Part shown: positions 1 to 9,855 of the stretch, piece by piece
Layout of the letters: every line of letters begins with the position of its first letter
Numbering within the stretch: the stretch's first letter is position 1
Assembly (NCBI GenBank): GCA_008690995.1
Contig: VRMN01000001.1
Span: 3,720,001 to 3,784,000, forward strand
Direction of reading: 5' to 3'
Source of the DNA: Porphyridium purpureum
Taxonomy: Eukaryota; Rhodophyta; Bangiophyceae; Porphyridiales; Porphyridiaceae
Length of the DNA stretch: 64,000 nucleotides
Position numbers and translations under genes: made by a program
The notes under the pieces: generated by a model
Seen by the model: the letters and a program-made list of their open reading frames with translations, nothing else
Told to the model about the DNA's origin: nothing
Database searches by the model: none

Positions 1-1063
1 GCACAACTGCGAGTTGCCGGCTTGTCGCACACGCACGTTCAGCAGCAGCGCAAGAACGTTCCCGGCCTAGAGTGGAAAGAGCGGCAGTCGCGCCACAGGA
101 CCACACGCGCTCCGCCTTGACCATCCTCCCACGTACATTCCGCCAGGGGAGAGATGCCCGCCACACTCGCGCCACGCTGGGAGGACCGACACACGTTCTG
201 CAACAACTCTTGAACACAACGCCTGGCGCCTGGCGCACCCACGCACCCGCTCGACATGGAAAACAAAGCAAAGTGAACAACTCGTCCAGAATTTGGAGCG
301 GATTTCATGGATGCGCCACGGCTGCGTCACCTGTATGGTGTCATTCTTTGCTTCGAAGGTCCTTGCCAAGAGCAGTCAAACGTTGTGTCTGACCTTGAGT
401 ACCCCAAGGGTCAGGCACCCATGTCGGATGCCCCGGTCAACCGAGCGAGCCAGGGCGTCTCCAACCACGCAACAAAGATATTGTCATCGTGGATTGGTCT
501 CCGCACTCCCAATCCTTTTCTCTCGGTTTCGTCGGGTCAGAAGCATCCGGACCCCGGCGGTACCAAGCGCCATGGGTGAATGGGTGGGACCACTCGATTA
601 TTTCATGCGAGCTTCGTCGCGCCCGGTCATGCCTTGCATCGAAACTCCCTCAACAAGACAACGAGTGTAGTTCTTCGAGGACCCAACTTGCGCAGCGCCA
701 ATCTCGTACGCCGGCACAAGCCGCATCGATTCCCAAGGTGTCAATACGGCGCGCACTTCTGCCTTCCCGTGGGATTAACCTACCACTACGTCGGGGCAAT
801 TCGTGCGCAGTCGGCACGTCTAGGCGTGATTACTCACGCTCCCCTTCCGCTTCTTGCACACATCGCGTCTACACGCCTCTCGTCTCGCTGACCCTTCTCT
901 GAATCGGCCCTGTCTTCCCTCACCGGCAAGCACCGATCCGACTGGTTTGCCGCTAGTAAATCAGGTCATTATACCATACAAATCAAATGATAAGCGCGTG
1001 CGGGTCCGACAATGCGACGGTGCCACTTGTACCTTTCTCAAAAGAAGATGCACGCTCGACAAC
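1..1063. other. Left flank, no gene recognised
   Basis: Only short overlapping open frames on both strands, none with a recognisable motif. The frame of the downstream methyltransferase gene is open from about 854 but has no ATG before 1064, so the last 200 bases are most likely 5' leader. I see no tRNA, repeat array or clear TATA box here. Confidence 0.5.
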
Positions 1064-2989
1064 ATGTCAACGCGCGACAGCGAGCGTGCGGCGCTGGGCG
1101 GCGTCACGCCCACACAAAGCGAAGCGCTGGTCGCGTCGCTTCTGGACGCGGGCGTGTGCGAAAGCAATCCGTACTCGGTACTGAAAAACGATAACGTGTC
1201 GAGCGCCACGGCCGAGCGCTCGCACATTGAACGATGTTGCCCGTGTGAGGCTCAGTCCAGCTCGTCACTGGCAGTTTCATGCTGCTCATACCTTCACGAG
1301 CAATGTAAATATGCGCAATTTGTGGAGAACGGGTTTGATGCGTTGCCCGCTCATGTGAATCCTGGCGGTGCGCACGCAGGGACCATGGCCGAGTCGCGCG
1401 GCTCGAATAAGCGCGCTCAGCTCTCCATTCTGGTTCGGCTGTGCACCGAGCTCTCACGTCGGAAGCGACGCGCCAAGCATTCTGCGGCGGCGAGCCAGAC
1501 GCAGAAAACATTCACCGTGGTAGACTTCTGTGGTGGGTGCGGCCATGTGGCGCTCACCCTCGCTGCCGTACATCCGGGCTGGCACCTGACTGTCGTCGAC
1601 GTGAACCCCAGGGCGCTTAGCATTGCTATGGAACGCGCACAGGATGCATCACTAGACAACGTCTCTGTGTGGGCTGGACATGCCGCTGACTTTCATGGCC
1701 AGTTTGACCTCGCAGTCGGTCTGCATGCGTGCGGGATGGCATCTGACGTCGTGATTGCCAGTGCATTGAGCCGGCGCGCTCCGTTTGTGGTTGTACCTTG
1801 CTGTACTGGAAGTGTCACTCCACGCAGTGACCAATTTCTGAGCTCGTATCGGTACACGCGGAACAAGCAATTCTGCTCCGACAATGCGAGCAAGCGTGCG
1901 GTTGTTGATGCTCAAGCCGAGCCTGAGGAAGCGATGCTCAGTCGCAGCGCGCGTTCAGCGGTCTTCTCGGAGCTCCTGTCAGACGAATCATTCGCTGATC
2001 TCGCTCGAGCCGCCGATTTTGAGACGCGTATGGTCAGCGAGGACGCGCGATACTGCTGGCGGAGGATGGCGAAAACGTTACTCGAGCTCGACCGCTGCTT
2101 TGCGGCAGGAGAAAGCCTGTATTGTACGCGCCTACTCAAGCTCCGACCGCTGTGTGCCTCGCCGAAGAATGATATTCTCGTGGGGTGGCCGCAAGAAAGT
2201 GACCGTGGCGCTGACGGCCAGGTGTGCACGTGCCGCCAAATCAGCACCGCATTTGAGCCCGACCTGCTCATGGAACATATCTGTGAGCAGGTGAGAAACA
2301 ATGTTGATTTCTCAGTCGAGCATTTTGAGCGCTTTTCGTCGGATCTGAAGGCTTTCAAGCGCCTGGACTTGGGCAATGAGCTCATTCTGGCAGATGGCGT
2401 GGGCAAGAAGATTCGAAAGGCAGCGCACGCGGCTGCCGAGGAGTGCGGCCTCTACCATCACAGCCGCGGCGAAGGAAAGCAGCGCAAGGTGTTGGTGCGA
2501 AAATCACTCATGTGGCCATGGTGGCCAGCTGATGGTTTCTTTGCGTTGTTTGGCGATCAAATTGAACGCGTCGCTGCTCGTGCGTTTTCCGTAGAACAAC
2601 TTGTTCCTGCGGCGTGGGCAGAGCAGAGACGCCAAGCACGAGGCGCTGCGCATCATCTGACGCTGCTCGGGCCAGCGGACGTGCGCCGCTGTGGGTATGC
2701 GCGAGCGCACGCAGCACTGACCTCGTGGGCAGGCCGGATGCTGGATGCGCAACGTCAAGCCGAGATCGACGCGCTGGGCATCGGGTTTGCCAGGCGGTCG
2801 CCCGCCGACGGTGGCGCGGATCAGGCCTCGTGCTGCTTTGTGGTGGTGCAGTGGCGCGAGGGCCAAGCGTTCCGTCGCCACTTGCAGCTGCCCGAAACAG
2901 ACTTCCACATCACGCTGGGGTTTTCCGGAAGCGGCGACGTGCACGGCGTGCGCAAGGACGCCTCGACCCTGTCGCACCGCTGGGAGTGA
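1064..2989 (+). CDS. GSTCD-like methyltransferase fused to R3H and 2H phosphoesterase-like domains
   Basis: A predicted 641-aa SAM-dependent methyltransferase starting at the first in-frame ATG. Residues ~148-165 hold motif I (VDFCGGCGHVALTLA), ~220 has LHACG, ~244 has PCC and ~363 has CASPKNDILVG; this order of blocks is what I associate with GSTCD/Methyltransf_32 proteins. Residues ~419-480 resemble an R3H nucleic-acid-binding domain (KIRKAAH, Arg and His four apart). Two HxT motifs follow, HLTLL at ~531 and HITLGF at ~615, the paired signature of 2H phosphoesterases, which act on cyclic phosphates or 2'-5' links in RNA. The combination suggests RNA modification or repair, but the substrate is not shown. 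Motif I is intact, so the methyltransferase is probably active. The GSTCD name is a family resemblance; the R3H and 2H calls rest on short motifs. Confidence 0.8.
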   Translation: MSTRDSERAALGGVTPTQSEALVASLLDAGVCESNPYSVLKNDNVSSATAERSHIERCCPCEAQSSSSLAVSCCSYLHEQCKYAQFVENGFDALPAHVNPGGAHAGTMAESRGSNKRAQLSILVRLCTELSRRKRRAKHSAAASQTQKTFTVVDFCGGCGHVALTLAAVHPGWHLTVVDVNPRALSIAMERAQDASLDNVSVWAGHAADFHGQFDLAVGLHACGMASDVVIASALSRRAPFVVVPCCTGSVTPRSDQFLSSYRYTRNKQFCSDNASKRAVVDAQAEPEEAMLSRSARSAVFSELLSDESFADLARAADFETRMVSEDARYCWRRMAKTLLELDRCFAAGESLYCTRLLKLRPLCASPKNDILVGWPQESDRGADGQVCTCRQISTAFEPDLLMEHICEQVRNNVDFSVEHFERFSSDLKAFKRLDLGNELILADGVGKKIRKAAHAAAEECGLYHHSRGEGKQRKVLVRKSLMWPWWPADGFFALFGDQIERVAARAFSVEQLVPAAWAEQRRQARGAAHHLTLLGPADVRRCGYARAHAALTSWAGRMLDAQRQAEIDALGIGFARRSPADGGADQASCCFVVVQWREGQAFRRHLQLPETDFHITLGFSGSGDVHGVRKDASTLSHRWE

Positions 2990-3607
2990 GGCACGCGCAT
3001 GCGTGTCCACCACCACCTACAAAAGCAACCTAGTCTACTTCCAACGCAAGCTGGCTGCTCACGCCAACTCCTTGTTTTTAAAGGGTTGGCGGGCAGATCG
3101 TGAGGATTGGGGGAAGAAAGACGAATTTCGGGTGGCAAGCTGCGCGTGTGGCATGAGCGTGCATGTGTTATTTTTTTTCCTTATTTGTAGCGTGCAAGAT
3201 GCATTCCGTTTGTCTCACGAAAGGTGCCGTCCAAGTCGGTGTCGCGCGGGTCGTCCAACGGGATGCGTGGATGGGAGGGTGGGAGGATGGGGTTGTGTGC
3301 GTTCGCGAGAATCTCGCGGTTTCGATATGCGAAAACAGGCTTACTGCGATGTCGTGTGTATCCTGGTCGCGCAGCAACAAAAGCAGTGATTGAAGTCAAT
3401 TTCGGCTCCTACGGCGCCACAAACGTATTCTTCGGGGGCCTGGTGCCCACGTGCGAACGTGCACAAATCATGGCATATGGCAACTCCTTGCAGAAGAGGT
3501 TCGCGCGAGATGCGCACCAATCTGCGTGTGCTTTCTCATAGGATCCGTGCATTTTTGATGCGCTGTCTCCACGATCTCGGGGCTTTCCCCCTCGTCCTAT
3601 GGGCCAT

Positions 3608-3626
3608 GGCACGTGACGTATAAAAC
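3608..3626 (+). promoter_or_regulatory. G-box plus TATA-like core promoter
   Basis: CACGTG at 3610-3615 runs into TGACGT and then TATAAAA at 3619-3625. This is the clearest TATA box in the window, about 180 bases upstream of the ATG of the secreted-protein gene at 3803. The rest of 2990-3800 holds no gene that I can support, only the 3' side of the preceding gene and this promoter. Confidence 0.5.
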
Positions 3627-3802
3627 GGGACGGTTGGCGTCCACGGTTGCTGTATGACGAAGGAGACAATCACGCTCCTGAAGCAAGGCAAAGGCCGGTG
3701 CTTGGGCAGAGGCTGTGGGCAGAGGCTGGGAGCACGGCATGCTGTGATTCGCGTGCGGACGAGAATTGGACTTGCCGCAATCCGAGGTTTACGACCAGCA
3801 CA

Positions 3803-5020
3803 ATGGGGCGCGTGCGTGTAGCTGGGATTGCGTGGCTTGTGCTGCTGCTCGGGGCGACGGCCGCCGTGGCGCGTGCTCAACTGAACCCCGGCGTCGTGTA
3901 CGGTATGGCGACTTCGGTCGAGAATAAATCGTTCTGGGCTGTGGACACCACCGTAGCGCTCCCGACCATCTCGCTGGTTGCAGAGATGGAGGCATAAGAG
4001 CTCCTGCCAAACTTCCCATTCAACTGCTACGGCTACCAACAAGCCGCAGTGACTGGCCCGGACGCGCCTTTGAACTTGTTTGCTCCAAATGCTTGTGCCT
4101 ATGACGGCGTCAGCAGAGTGTACTTTGTGGCTTGGGATGCCGACAAGCTCAGGCAGGCTCGCCTGTGCTACCTCAACATCCTGGATGCGCCAATTCCTGG
4201 CGAACAAGCGTTTGAGTACGTACAGGACTTGCAGGAAGTAGACATTTCGGGCGCTGCGTTTGACCAAGAAGCGTATGCCTTTGTGGACATTCGTGAGGGT
4301 ACTGCGTCTTCTGGCCTATTGGTGCTTGTGATCGAGTTTCTGAATCGAGCTACGGGAAGGCCCGATGGTCGGCGTGTCATTAATCAATTCCGTGACGTGA
4401 CTGGCGGTGGAAGTCCGCCGGCCGGCCCGCTGCCACTGGTCTACTTGGCTGGCGACCAAGCCATTGATTGTTCAGGAATCTTGTACGCCTCCTCGGTGGG
4501 TGATGGCGCTATTCAAGGTGCAAAGGCATTCTTCAGCTTGACGCCGGACAGTACCAACAATCCTTCAATTCTTGACTACAATCTGATCCATCGAGACTTT
4601 CCGCCGAATGCTGAACTCACCGGCTTTGCGACTGCGGACCAATTGGCCTTTGCTGTCAGTGGAGTGCTTGTTTCTCAGGACTCTGGTCTGGGCCGTTTCT
4701 TGTTGGTGGACCTTGCGACTGGTGCAAACGGAGAGCTCGGCACAGAAGGCGTTGATTACGTTGTATTCTATGACCCCGTGACCGAGGAGGCGCTTACATT
4801 TGCAGATCTGGCGAGCACACTGGTGTGCAACATTGGCAACAGGTGCATTGCCACTGAAGTCGAATCGCAGTGCGACGCCGGTGAGTTCTTTACGCAGTAC
4901 TTGCCCGATCCAGACGGCACGATTCCGTGCGCGCCTGTCGAGCGTTTGTGCAGGGTGCCACCGGCTTGTATCGAGGAGGCCGAGTGCGTGTACTACATTC
5001 GCACGAACCTCCCGAACTAA
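3803..5020 (+). CDS. Secreted protein of unknown family, probable small intron 3903-3998
   Basis: The ATG at 3803 opens a clear signal peptide (GIAWLVLLLGATAAVARA). The same frame reads on to 5020 but meets a TAA at 3995-3997. A 96-base stretch, 3903-3998, begins GTATGG and ends ATAAG; removing it keeps the frame (phase 1) and gives a 373-aa protein, so a stop-containing intron of length 3n is the simplest reading. The alternative is a nonsense change. The mature part looks like a beta-rich extracellular or cell-wall protein (YVVFYDPVTEEALTFADLAS) and is rich in cysteine near the C-terminus (CRVPPACIEEAEC). I do not recognise the family. Its own TATA box lies at 3619. Confidence 0.6.
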
Positions 5021-5495
5021 GCACCTCCAGGAGAGGAGCACGCACGATCGGGCACTCTTTGCATTGCGGAACTCGCGTACTGCGTGCATGTGGAGGTGTT
5101 TGAGGGCGTTTGCCTTGCTCAGTTTTCACTCCTTTTTCTTTTGGTTCGTGCTCGCTTTGCTGTGTTGTACTGCATCCATCCTTCTGCTTTTGCCTTTGTC
5201 TCCCGCTTCGTTTCCCTCCTTGGGCTTGCATGACTTTCTGAAGAGCGGCAATTGGGGTCACACGATCGCTTCCTTTCTATAGTCCCAAGTAAAGTTCGCC
5301 TTTTCTGAGAACGGCACCCGCAAACCCCCCTTCTTCACCTGGGGGACTGGCGTCTATCTCGGCAACTGGAAGGCTTTTGTTCGAGCTCATCCCGTGTTGG
5401 CCGAGGACTGAGTGCGAAACGTACCAATTCGCCACGAACGACTTTCATGCTGCGCTCTGTGCTGTTGTCGCATTGCGCGAATGTCAGACACTACC
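5021..5495. other. Convergent 3' spacer
   Basis: Space between the ends of the secreted-protein gene and the condensin gene. It is T-rich around 5110-5230, as expected of 3' untranslated sequence. No gene or repeat seen. Confidence 0.5.
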
Positions 5496-8087
5496 TCAGA
5501 GCTTTAATGATGATATTCTGCAAGAAAGAGGGTCCATGGCATTCTGTGACGGCTTGGTATCCACAGGAGTTTGCTTCTCCAGTGGAAATTGTTGAATGCT
5601 GGTCTGCTTTGACGAGGCAGAGTCGATCTCATTCAGCTTGTTTCCAAAAGACTGCAGGTAGGTCATGGCACGCTTGTCCTCCCAGACGAGCCGCTCGCAG
5701 CTCTCTAGTAGAACCGAAAGCTCCCGGCAACTCTCGTGCTCGCGGTGCAGTGAAGCAAGGTCCAGGGAGTTGAGAAGCCGCGAAAGCACGCGCACAAGCA
5801 CAGACGCAAAGACGGAGTCCCGCTGACTCATCAGGTCCCTCAAGTGGCTTAAAATTGTCGTAGCAAGTTTGGCGTGTACAGACTCAGACTTTTGCCCTCC
5901 AGTCGAGAGCTTGGTTGCTGCTGAGGCCCGTGGCCGTTCGCCCGTGAGAAATGCCATGTACTGGGCTGCCCGCCACGCCTGCGCGGCGCCCTTCCGAGCA
6001 GAAGCTTGCTGCAAGGTGTTTCTCAGGACGTCCATGAAGGCATCCTCGATGACGAGACGATGAGAGATGGAGGCAAACGCAAAAGCTGGCAGGAAGACGG
6101 ACAAGGTCTGCTGAATCAGGCTGTCGGAGGAAGTAGTCTCCTCATTTGCTGCGTCGCGGCTGTGAAAGATGGTCAGCAAGGTTACCATAATATCGCGGTC
6201 AGCAATGACCGCTCCGGACAGAATCAATTTGCAAAGACCTTGCACTCTCGTGGCGAGCATAGGACTTGGCTTTGGAATACTCGACTCGCAGCTCCGCCAC
6301 GACATGATGGGCGCCAGTACCGCTTGCTCAAGCGCTGATGTGAGCTGCGCCAGCCTTTCAAGCGAAGGCTGCCCCTCCGCTTCAACGTCAAAAGCTTGCT
6401 TTTGTGCATGCACATGCACATGCACAAACGTGAGGAGGTCCACCAGAATTCTCACAGCCTCAATCTGGATCTGCTCTTGATCGCGCTCTACAACTTGAAG
6501 GAACAATGGTGCAAAAGTCACGGTTTGAACGAGACTTTGATCTTGAAGACACACAAGCGCCATGCATTGAATCGCCAGTCCGCGGCTGTGCAGATCCGAC
6601 ACCTGGAGCGTGGGAAGAATAACGCGATCCACAAGAGGCTCAATCATGGCCGCAAAGTTCCGCTCCGTCGCTTGCATCGACGACAGCGTGGCCTGCAGAA
6701 TCGTAAGGGCGCGCACTGGGTCTTGCGGTGTGAGTGAATCTGTCTCAATATGAGCGACAGCACATTCCAGCAGCATCGCATCCACGACATTTGAAGCGCC
6801 TTGCATGATAAAACGGACGGCATGCACAACGTCAGCCAGCAGCCCCATGTCGCAGAAAGGATTCAATAGAAATTCTGTGCGAAGCACTTCAACAAGCTCC
6901 TTGCATCCGTGCTCATCTGCTCTCACATCGTGACCGTATCCGTCCTGGGAGCCGATCAGTGACAAAAGCAAGTGGCATACCGCCACATCGCTTTTGTAGT
7001 AGTTCACCGCACATGTATAGGTCGCAACGCTCTGGATTAGCCTCTCGCGAAGAATTTGGGCATGATGATTGGGTTCTGAACAAAGCGCATGCATAAGCAC
7101 GGCCGCGTGGAAGTCCAGCGAGTCAAGATCAAGCTTGTCGGCAGCAGATTCGAACACTGCGTCAGGATCGACTCTCGAAATGCAGCGCACAGCCTCTGCA
7201 GCGGCGTGGATGCACGGTTCTTCGTTGGCTTGTAAATCGAAAAGCGCCAGAAACTTGAATGTATCAGCACCGCACGCGACGCGATACCAAGATTTCAACA
7301 GTAGATGCTCTGAAAAAGTGCGCCGCACGGTCTCACTTCGCTCGCTTTGTCCGCACTGCAGCACATGCATGCGCGCCGCAGCGTCCAGGTGGACGAATCC
7401 TTGCGCGGAGCCAAGCGCTTTGTACGCAGAGCGTCGAACGTCTTCCTTTGTGTCTCGAAGTCGTAAAAGAATTTCCGGCAGTGAAAACGATGACACAGAC
7501 AGGGCACTAAGGCAGGCCTTCCGCACAAGACTGGAAGAGTCTGTACTCATCAGAGCGACGAGCTTCTTCGTTACGAGATCGTCCTCGGGATTCGTTGCAT
7601 CCTGCAGGAATCTCAGTGCCTCAATTGCTGTGGCACGAACTCTTGGAAGCTTGTCGTCTGTGCGAATGAGCAACTGCTCGGCAAGAGCAGTCGCATCGTA
7701 CCACGCCTCGTCGTGCGATTTTTCTAACATGCTGCTGAGAACATGACATGCGCGAAAGCGCACTGACTTGTCCGCCGAATTGAGGCAGGCGTCGCAAAGA
7801 AACTGTCCGAACCTCTTGCAAAAATCAAGCTTGACTGGGTTGGCGTGCAGAGATACGTTGCTCGTCGCAAACGTCGCAACGAATGCCACGAGGCGCTCTG
7901 CAGGTGGTTCCCTGGAGTATGCTAGCAGTATGTGCTTGGCACATTCAACAAAAGCATGGAGGACATTGTCCGTGCGATTCCCATTCACCAGTCGCTTCTC
8001 AAGGACCCCTGCGCAGCGTTCATGAACCGCAAAGGACATCTGCGCGTCTTGAAACACGCGCGCGCACACGCGCGTCTCTTCTTCCAT
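5496..8087 (-). CDS. NCAPG: Condensin complex subunit 3 (CAP-G/YCG1-like)
   Basis: 863-aa HEAT-repeat protein. The N-terminal third has the CAP-G pattern: VECAKHILLAYSREPPAERL, then KLDFCKRFGQFLCDACLN, RFRACHVLSSMLE and KLPRVRATAIEALRFLQD, followed by more alpha-helical HEAT units and the C-terminal Cnd3-type region. In the condensin complex this subunit helps hold DNA and supports mitotic chromosome compaction. It is slightly shorter than the usual ~1000 residues. Start at the ATG 8085-8087. A short CATGCA repeat lies inside the coding sequence near 6406-6430. It is divergent from the sphingosine kinase gene across a 413-base promoter. Confidence 0.85.
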   Translation of the reverse strand: MEEETRVCARVFQDAQMSFAVHERCAGVLEKRLVNGNRTDNVLHAFVECAKHILLAYSREPPAERLVAFVATFATSNVSLHANPVKLDFCKRFGQFLCDACLNSADKSVRFRACHVLSSMLEKSHDEAWYDATALAEQLLIRTDDKLPRVRATAIEALRFLQDATNPEDDLVTKKLVALMSTDSSSLVRKACLSALSVSSFSLPEILLRLRDTKEDVRRSAYKALGSAQGFVHLDAAARMHVLQCGQSERSETVRRTFSEHLLLKSWYRVACGADTFKFLALFDLQANEEPCIHAAAEAVRCISRVDPDAVFESAADKLDLDSLDFHAAVLMHALCSEPNHHAQILRERLIQSVATYTCAVNYYKSDVAVCHLLLSLIGSQDGYGHDVRADEHGCKELVEVLRTEFLLNPFCDMGLLADVVHAVRFIMQGASNVVDAMLLECAVAHIETDSLTPQDPVRALTILQATLSSMQATERNFAAMIEPLVDRVILPTLQVSDLHSRGLAIQCMALVCLQDQSLVQTVTFAPLFLQVVERDQEQIQIEAVRILVDLLTFVHVHVHAQKQAFDVEAEGQPSLERLAQLTSALEQAVLAPIMSWRSCESSIPKPSPMLATRVQGLCKLILSGAVIADRDIMVTLLTIFHSRDAANEETTSSDSLIQQTLSVFLPAFAFASISHRLVIEDAFMDVLRNTLQQASARKGAAQAWRAAQYMAFLTGERPRASAATKLSTGGQKSESVHAKLATTILSHLRDLMSQRDSVFASVLVRVLSRLLNSLDLASLHREHESCRELSVLLESCERLVWEDKRAMTYLQSFGNKLNEIDSASSKQTSIQQFPLEKQTPVDTKPSQNAMDPLSCRISSLKL

Positions 8088-8320
8088 ACCCGCAATACTC
8101 TGTGCCCTACGCGCAGACCTCGACGCAGCTCGCAGCTTGCAGCACGCGCTTCACGTCCACCCACTTCCACGCGCAGGCCGACCACCTGCATGCGCATTCA
8201 CGGACAACACCCCGCTCGACTCCCGCCTTCCGGTCTGTCCTCTGTCCTCCAAACGTAAAAGCACAAACCATTTTTGAAAATTTGAAATTCGCGGTTTCGA
8301 GTTTTGAGTCGTTTGAGAGG

Positions 8321-8339
8321 AACCGTTAAACCGTTAAGG
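8321..8339. promoter_or_regulatory. Double AACCGTTAA element between CAP-G and sphingosine kinase
   Basis: AACCGTTA occurs twice back to back in the divergent spacer 8088-8500. The core CCGTTA fits the plant-type MYB site CNGTTR. Related clusters occur in four other divergent promoters of the window, near 13410, 24901, 28813 and 56408. Confidence 0.45.
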
Positions 8340-8500
8340 ACGAGAACTGAGAAGGAGGAAAGAAGCGGGGGTGCGGGTTGTTTGCGCAAGATGAGCGTGT
8401 TGATCACGTCTGGAACCAGCGGCACACGCAGTTCGCTGTCCGGCTTTGCCTCGTAGAGCGGGTTCGACTGTCTGCCGCACGCTTGCGTGCGTGCGGCTCC

Positions 8501-9841
8501 ATGCAGTATGAAGGAACAGTGTCCGGGGGGCGTCGCATTTGTCTGGGCGTAGGTGACCGCGCGTTGCTTGTCGAGGAGTCCCGCGTGGCATGGGAGATTC
8601 CTTGGACTGCCGTGGTGGATGTCGTGCGCGGCAGTAGTCAAGAGGAGGTGCAACTGATGTGCATGGTGCCAAAGTCACGCTCTGCGCCATACAGGAAGGA
8701 GGTCGGGGAAAAGTTGAGTGCAGAGTATCAAAAGCAGAGCTTGGAGTGGAGAAAATGGGCGATCACACTATCTAGGACTGACGCAGATTCCTTTTCTGCG
8801 GCCGTATGGGCCCGCCTGGGACGCGCTTTCCGGAATCAGAAAATTGACGTCGTTATCAACCCAATATCCGGAGGAAATCATGCGAACGTGGTTAAATATC
8901 AACGGTGGGTGCAACCCATCCTGGAGAATGCCGGCCTGCAGCCTGTCGAACATGTCACCACCAGTCAAGGTGACGGCGAGCGTTATGCCGAAACGCTTGA
9001 CTTGGTCGACTCGGTAGGTATTCTGAGTATCGGAGGAGATGGAACGCTGTATGAATTGGTGAACGGCTTGTGCCGCAACCCGAAATACGTGGAAGGAATA
9101 TGCTTCCCCATCGGTGTCCTCCCTTTTGGCTCGGGAAATGGAGTCGCGGCCAGTCTTCAGTGCTCGGAGTCGCTGGAGTGGTCTGTGTTGCAGTGCGTTC
9201 GGTCGTGTCGCGTGCAATCGTATCAGATGCTGTGTCCAGCGTGGGTCGTAAGAGATGACTTGGACGAGAAGAGGCTTTCCGTGTTGGGTGTGACGTGGGG
9301 ACTTGTGGCTGACACGGACGTGGACTCGGACACATGTCGCTGGTTGGGATCAGCGAGGTTTGATGTGGTTGGTCTCCGGAATTTACTGTTCAAAGATGGA
9401 CGGCGGGGGCGAATTTCGTTGGTTTGCAGCGACGGACAGTCTGCATTGGATGAGATTCGCGGGTTTCAAAACCGAGAAGGGCCGGGCGACTTAGGAGCAG
9501 GTACGTACTCGTCAGTCATGGCCTATACCGCTCCATTTGCAACGCCGCAATATAACTTTGCACCGTTCGCAAAATTGGAATCCCAAGAGATAGACGTTGT
9601 GATTCTGCGAAAGCAGAACTTCTCTTGCAAAATGCTCAAGATGTTCCTTTCGGGGGCTTTTGAAAGAGGAGCACATGTGCTTGACCGATCAGTGCTGTAT
9701 TTCAAGTCTCGCGAGCTGACGATCGAAACTCTGGACAACTCTCCGTTGGTTCTGGATGGAGAACTTACCCGGGCAAATCAAGTTCGAATTTTCTTTGACG
9801 ACAGTTCGCCTGCCTTTAACATGATGCACTGCACGATGTAA
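8501..9841 (+). CDS. Sphingosine kinase / DAGK-catalytic-domain lipid kinase
   Basis: 446 aa from the first ATG in frame. It phosphorylates a sphingoid base to the 1-phosphate. Residues ~115-125 have VVINPISGG, ~175-188 the nucleotide-binding SIGGDGTLYELVNGL, then LPFGSGNGVA. The sphingosine-kinase segment WGLVADTDVDSD and LGSARFDV follows, which favours sphingosine kinase over ceramide or diacylglycerol kinases. The N-terminal ~100 residues look PH-like, as in plant enzymes. The stop codon is 14 bases from that of the convergent sphingosine-1-phosphate lyase gene, which destroys the product. Confidence 0.88.
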   Translation: MQYEGTVSGGRRICLGVGDRALLVEESRVAWEIPWTAVVDVVRGSSQEEVQLMCMVPKSRSAPYRKEVGEKLSAEYQKQSLEWRKWAITLSRTDADSFSAAVWARLGRAFRNQKIDVVINPISGGNHANVVKYQRWVQPILENAGLQPVEHVTTSQGDGERYAETLDLVDSVGILSIGGDGTLYELVNGLCRNPKYVEGICFPIGVLPFGSGNGVAASLQCSESLEWSVLQCVRSCRVQSYQMLCPAWVVRDDLDEKRLSVLGVTWGLVADTDVDSDTCRWLGSARFDVVGLRNLLFKDGRRGRISLVCSDGQSALDEIRGFQNREGPGDLGAGTYSSVMAYTAPFATPQYNFAPFAKLESQEIDVVILRKQNFSCKMLKMFLSGAFERGAHVLDRSVLYFKSRELTIETLDNSPLVLDGELTRANQVRIFFDDSSPAFNMMHCTM

Positions 9842-9855
9842 CATGCTATAAAATA

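Noticed and set aside
72-902. Several overlapping 60-140 codon frames at the left end
   Set aside because: No motif, no consistent frame, composition like shadow frames; no neighbouring evidence.
8455-8475. GGTTCGA word suggesting a tRNA T-loop
   Set aside because: No T-stem pairing and no acceptor or anticodon arms around it. No tRNA was found elsewhere.
9501-9507. GTACGT in the sphingosine kinase gene
   Set aside because: The frame is open on both sides and the protein is continuous; no acceptor is required.
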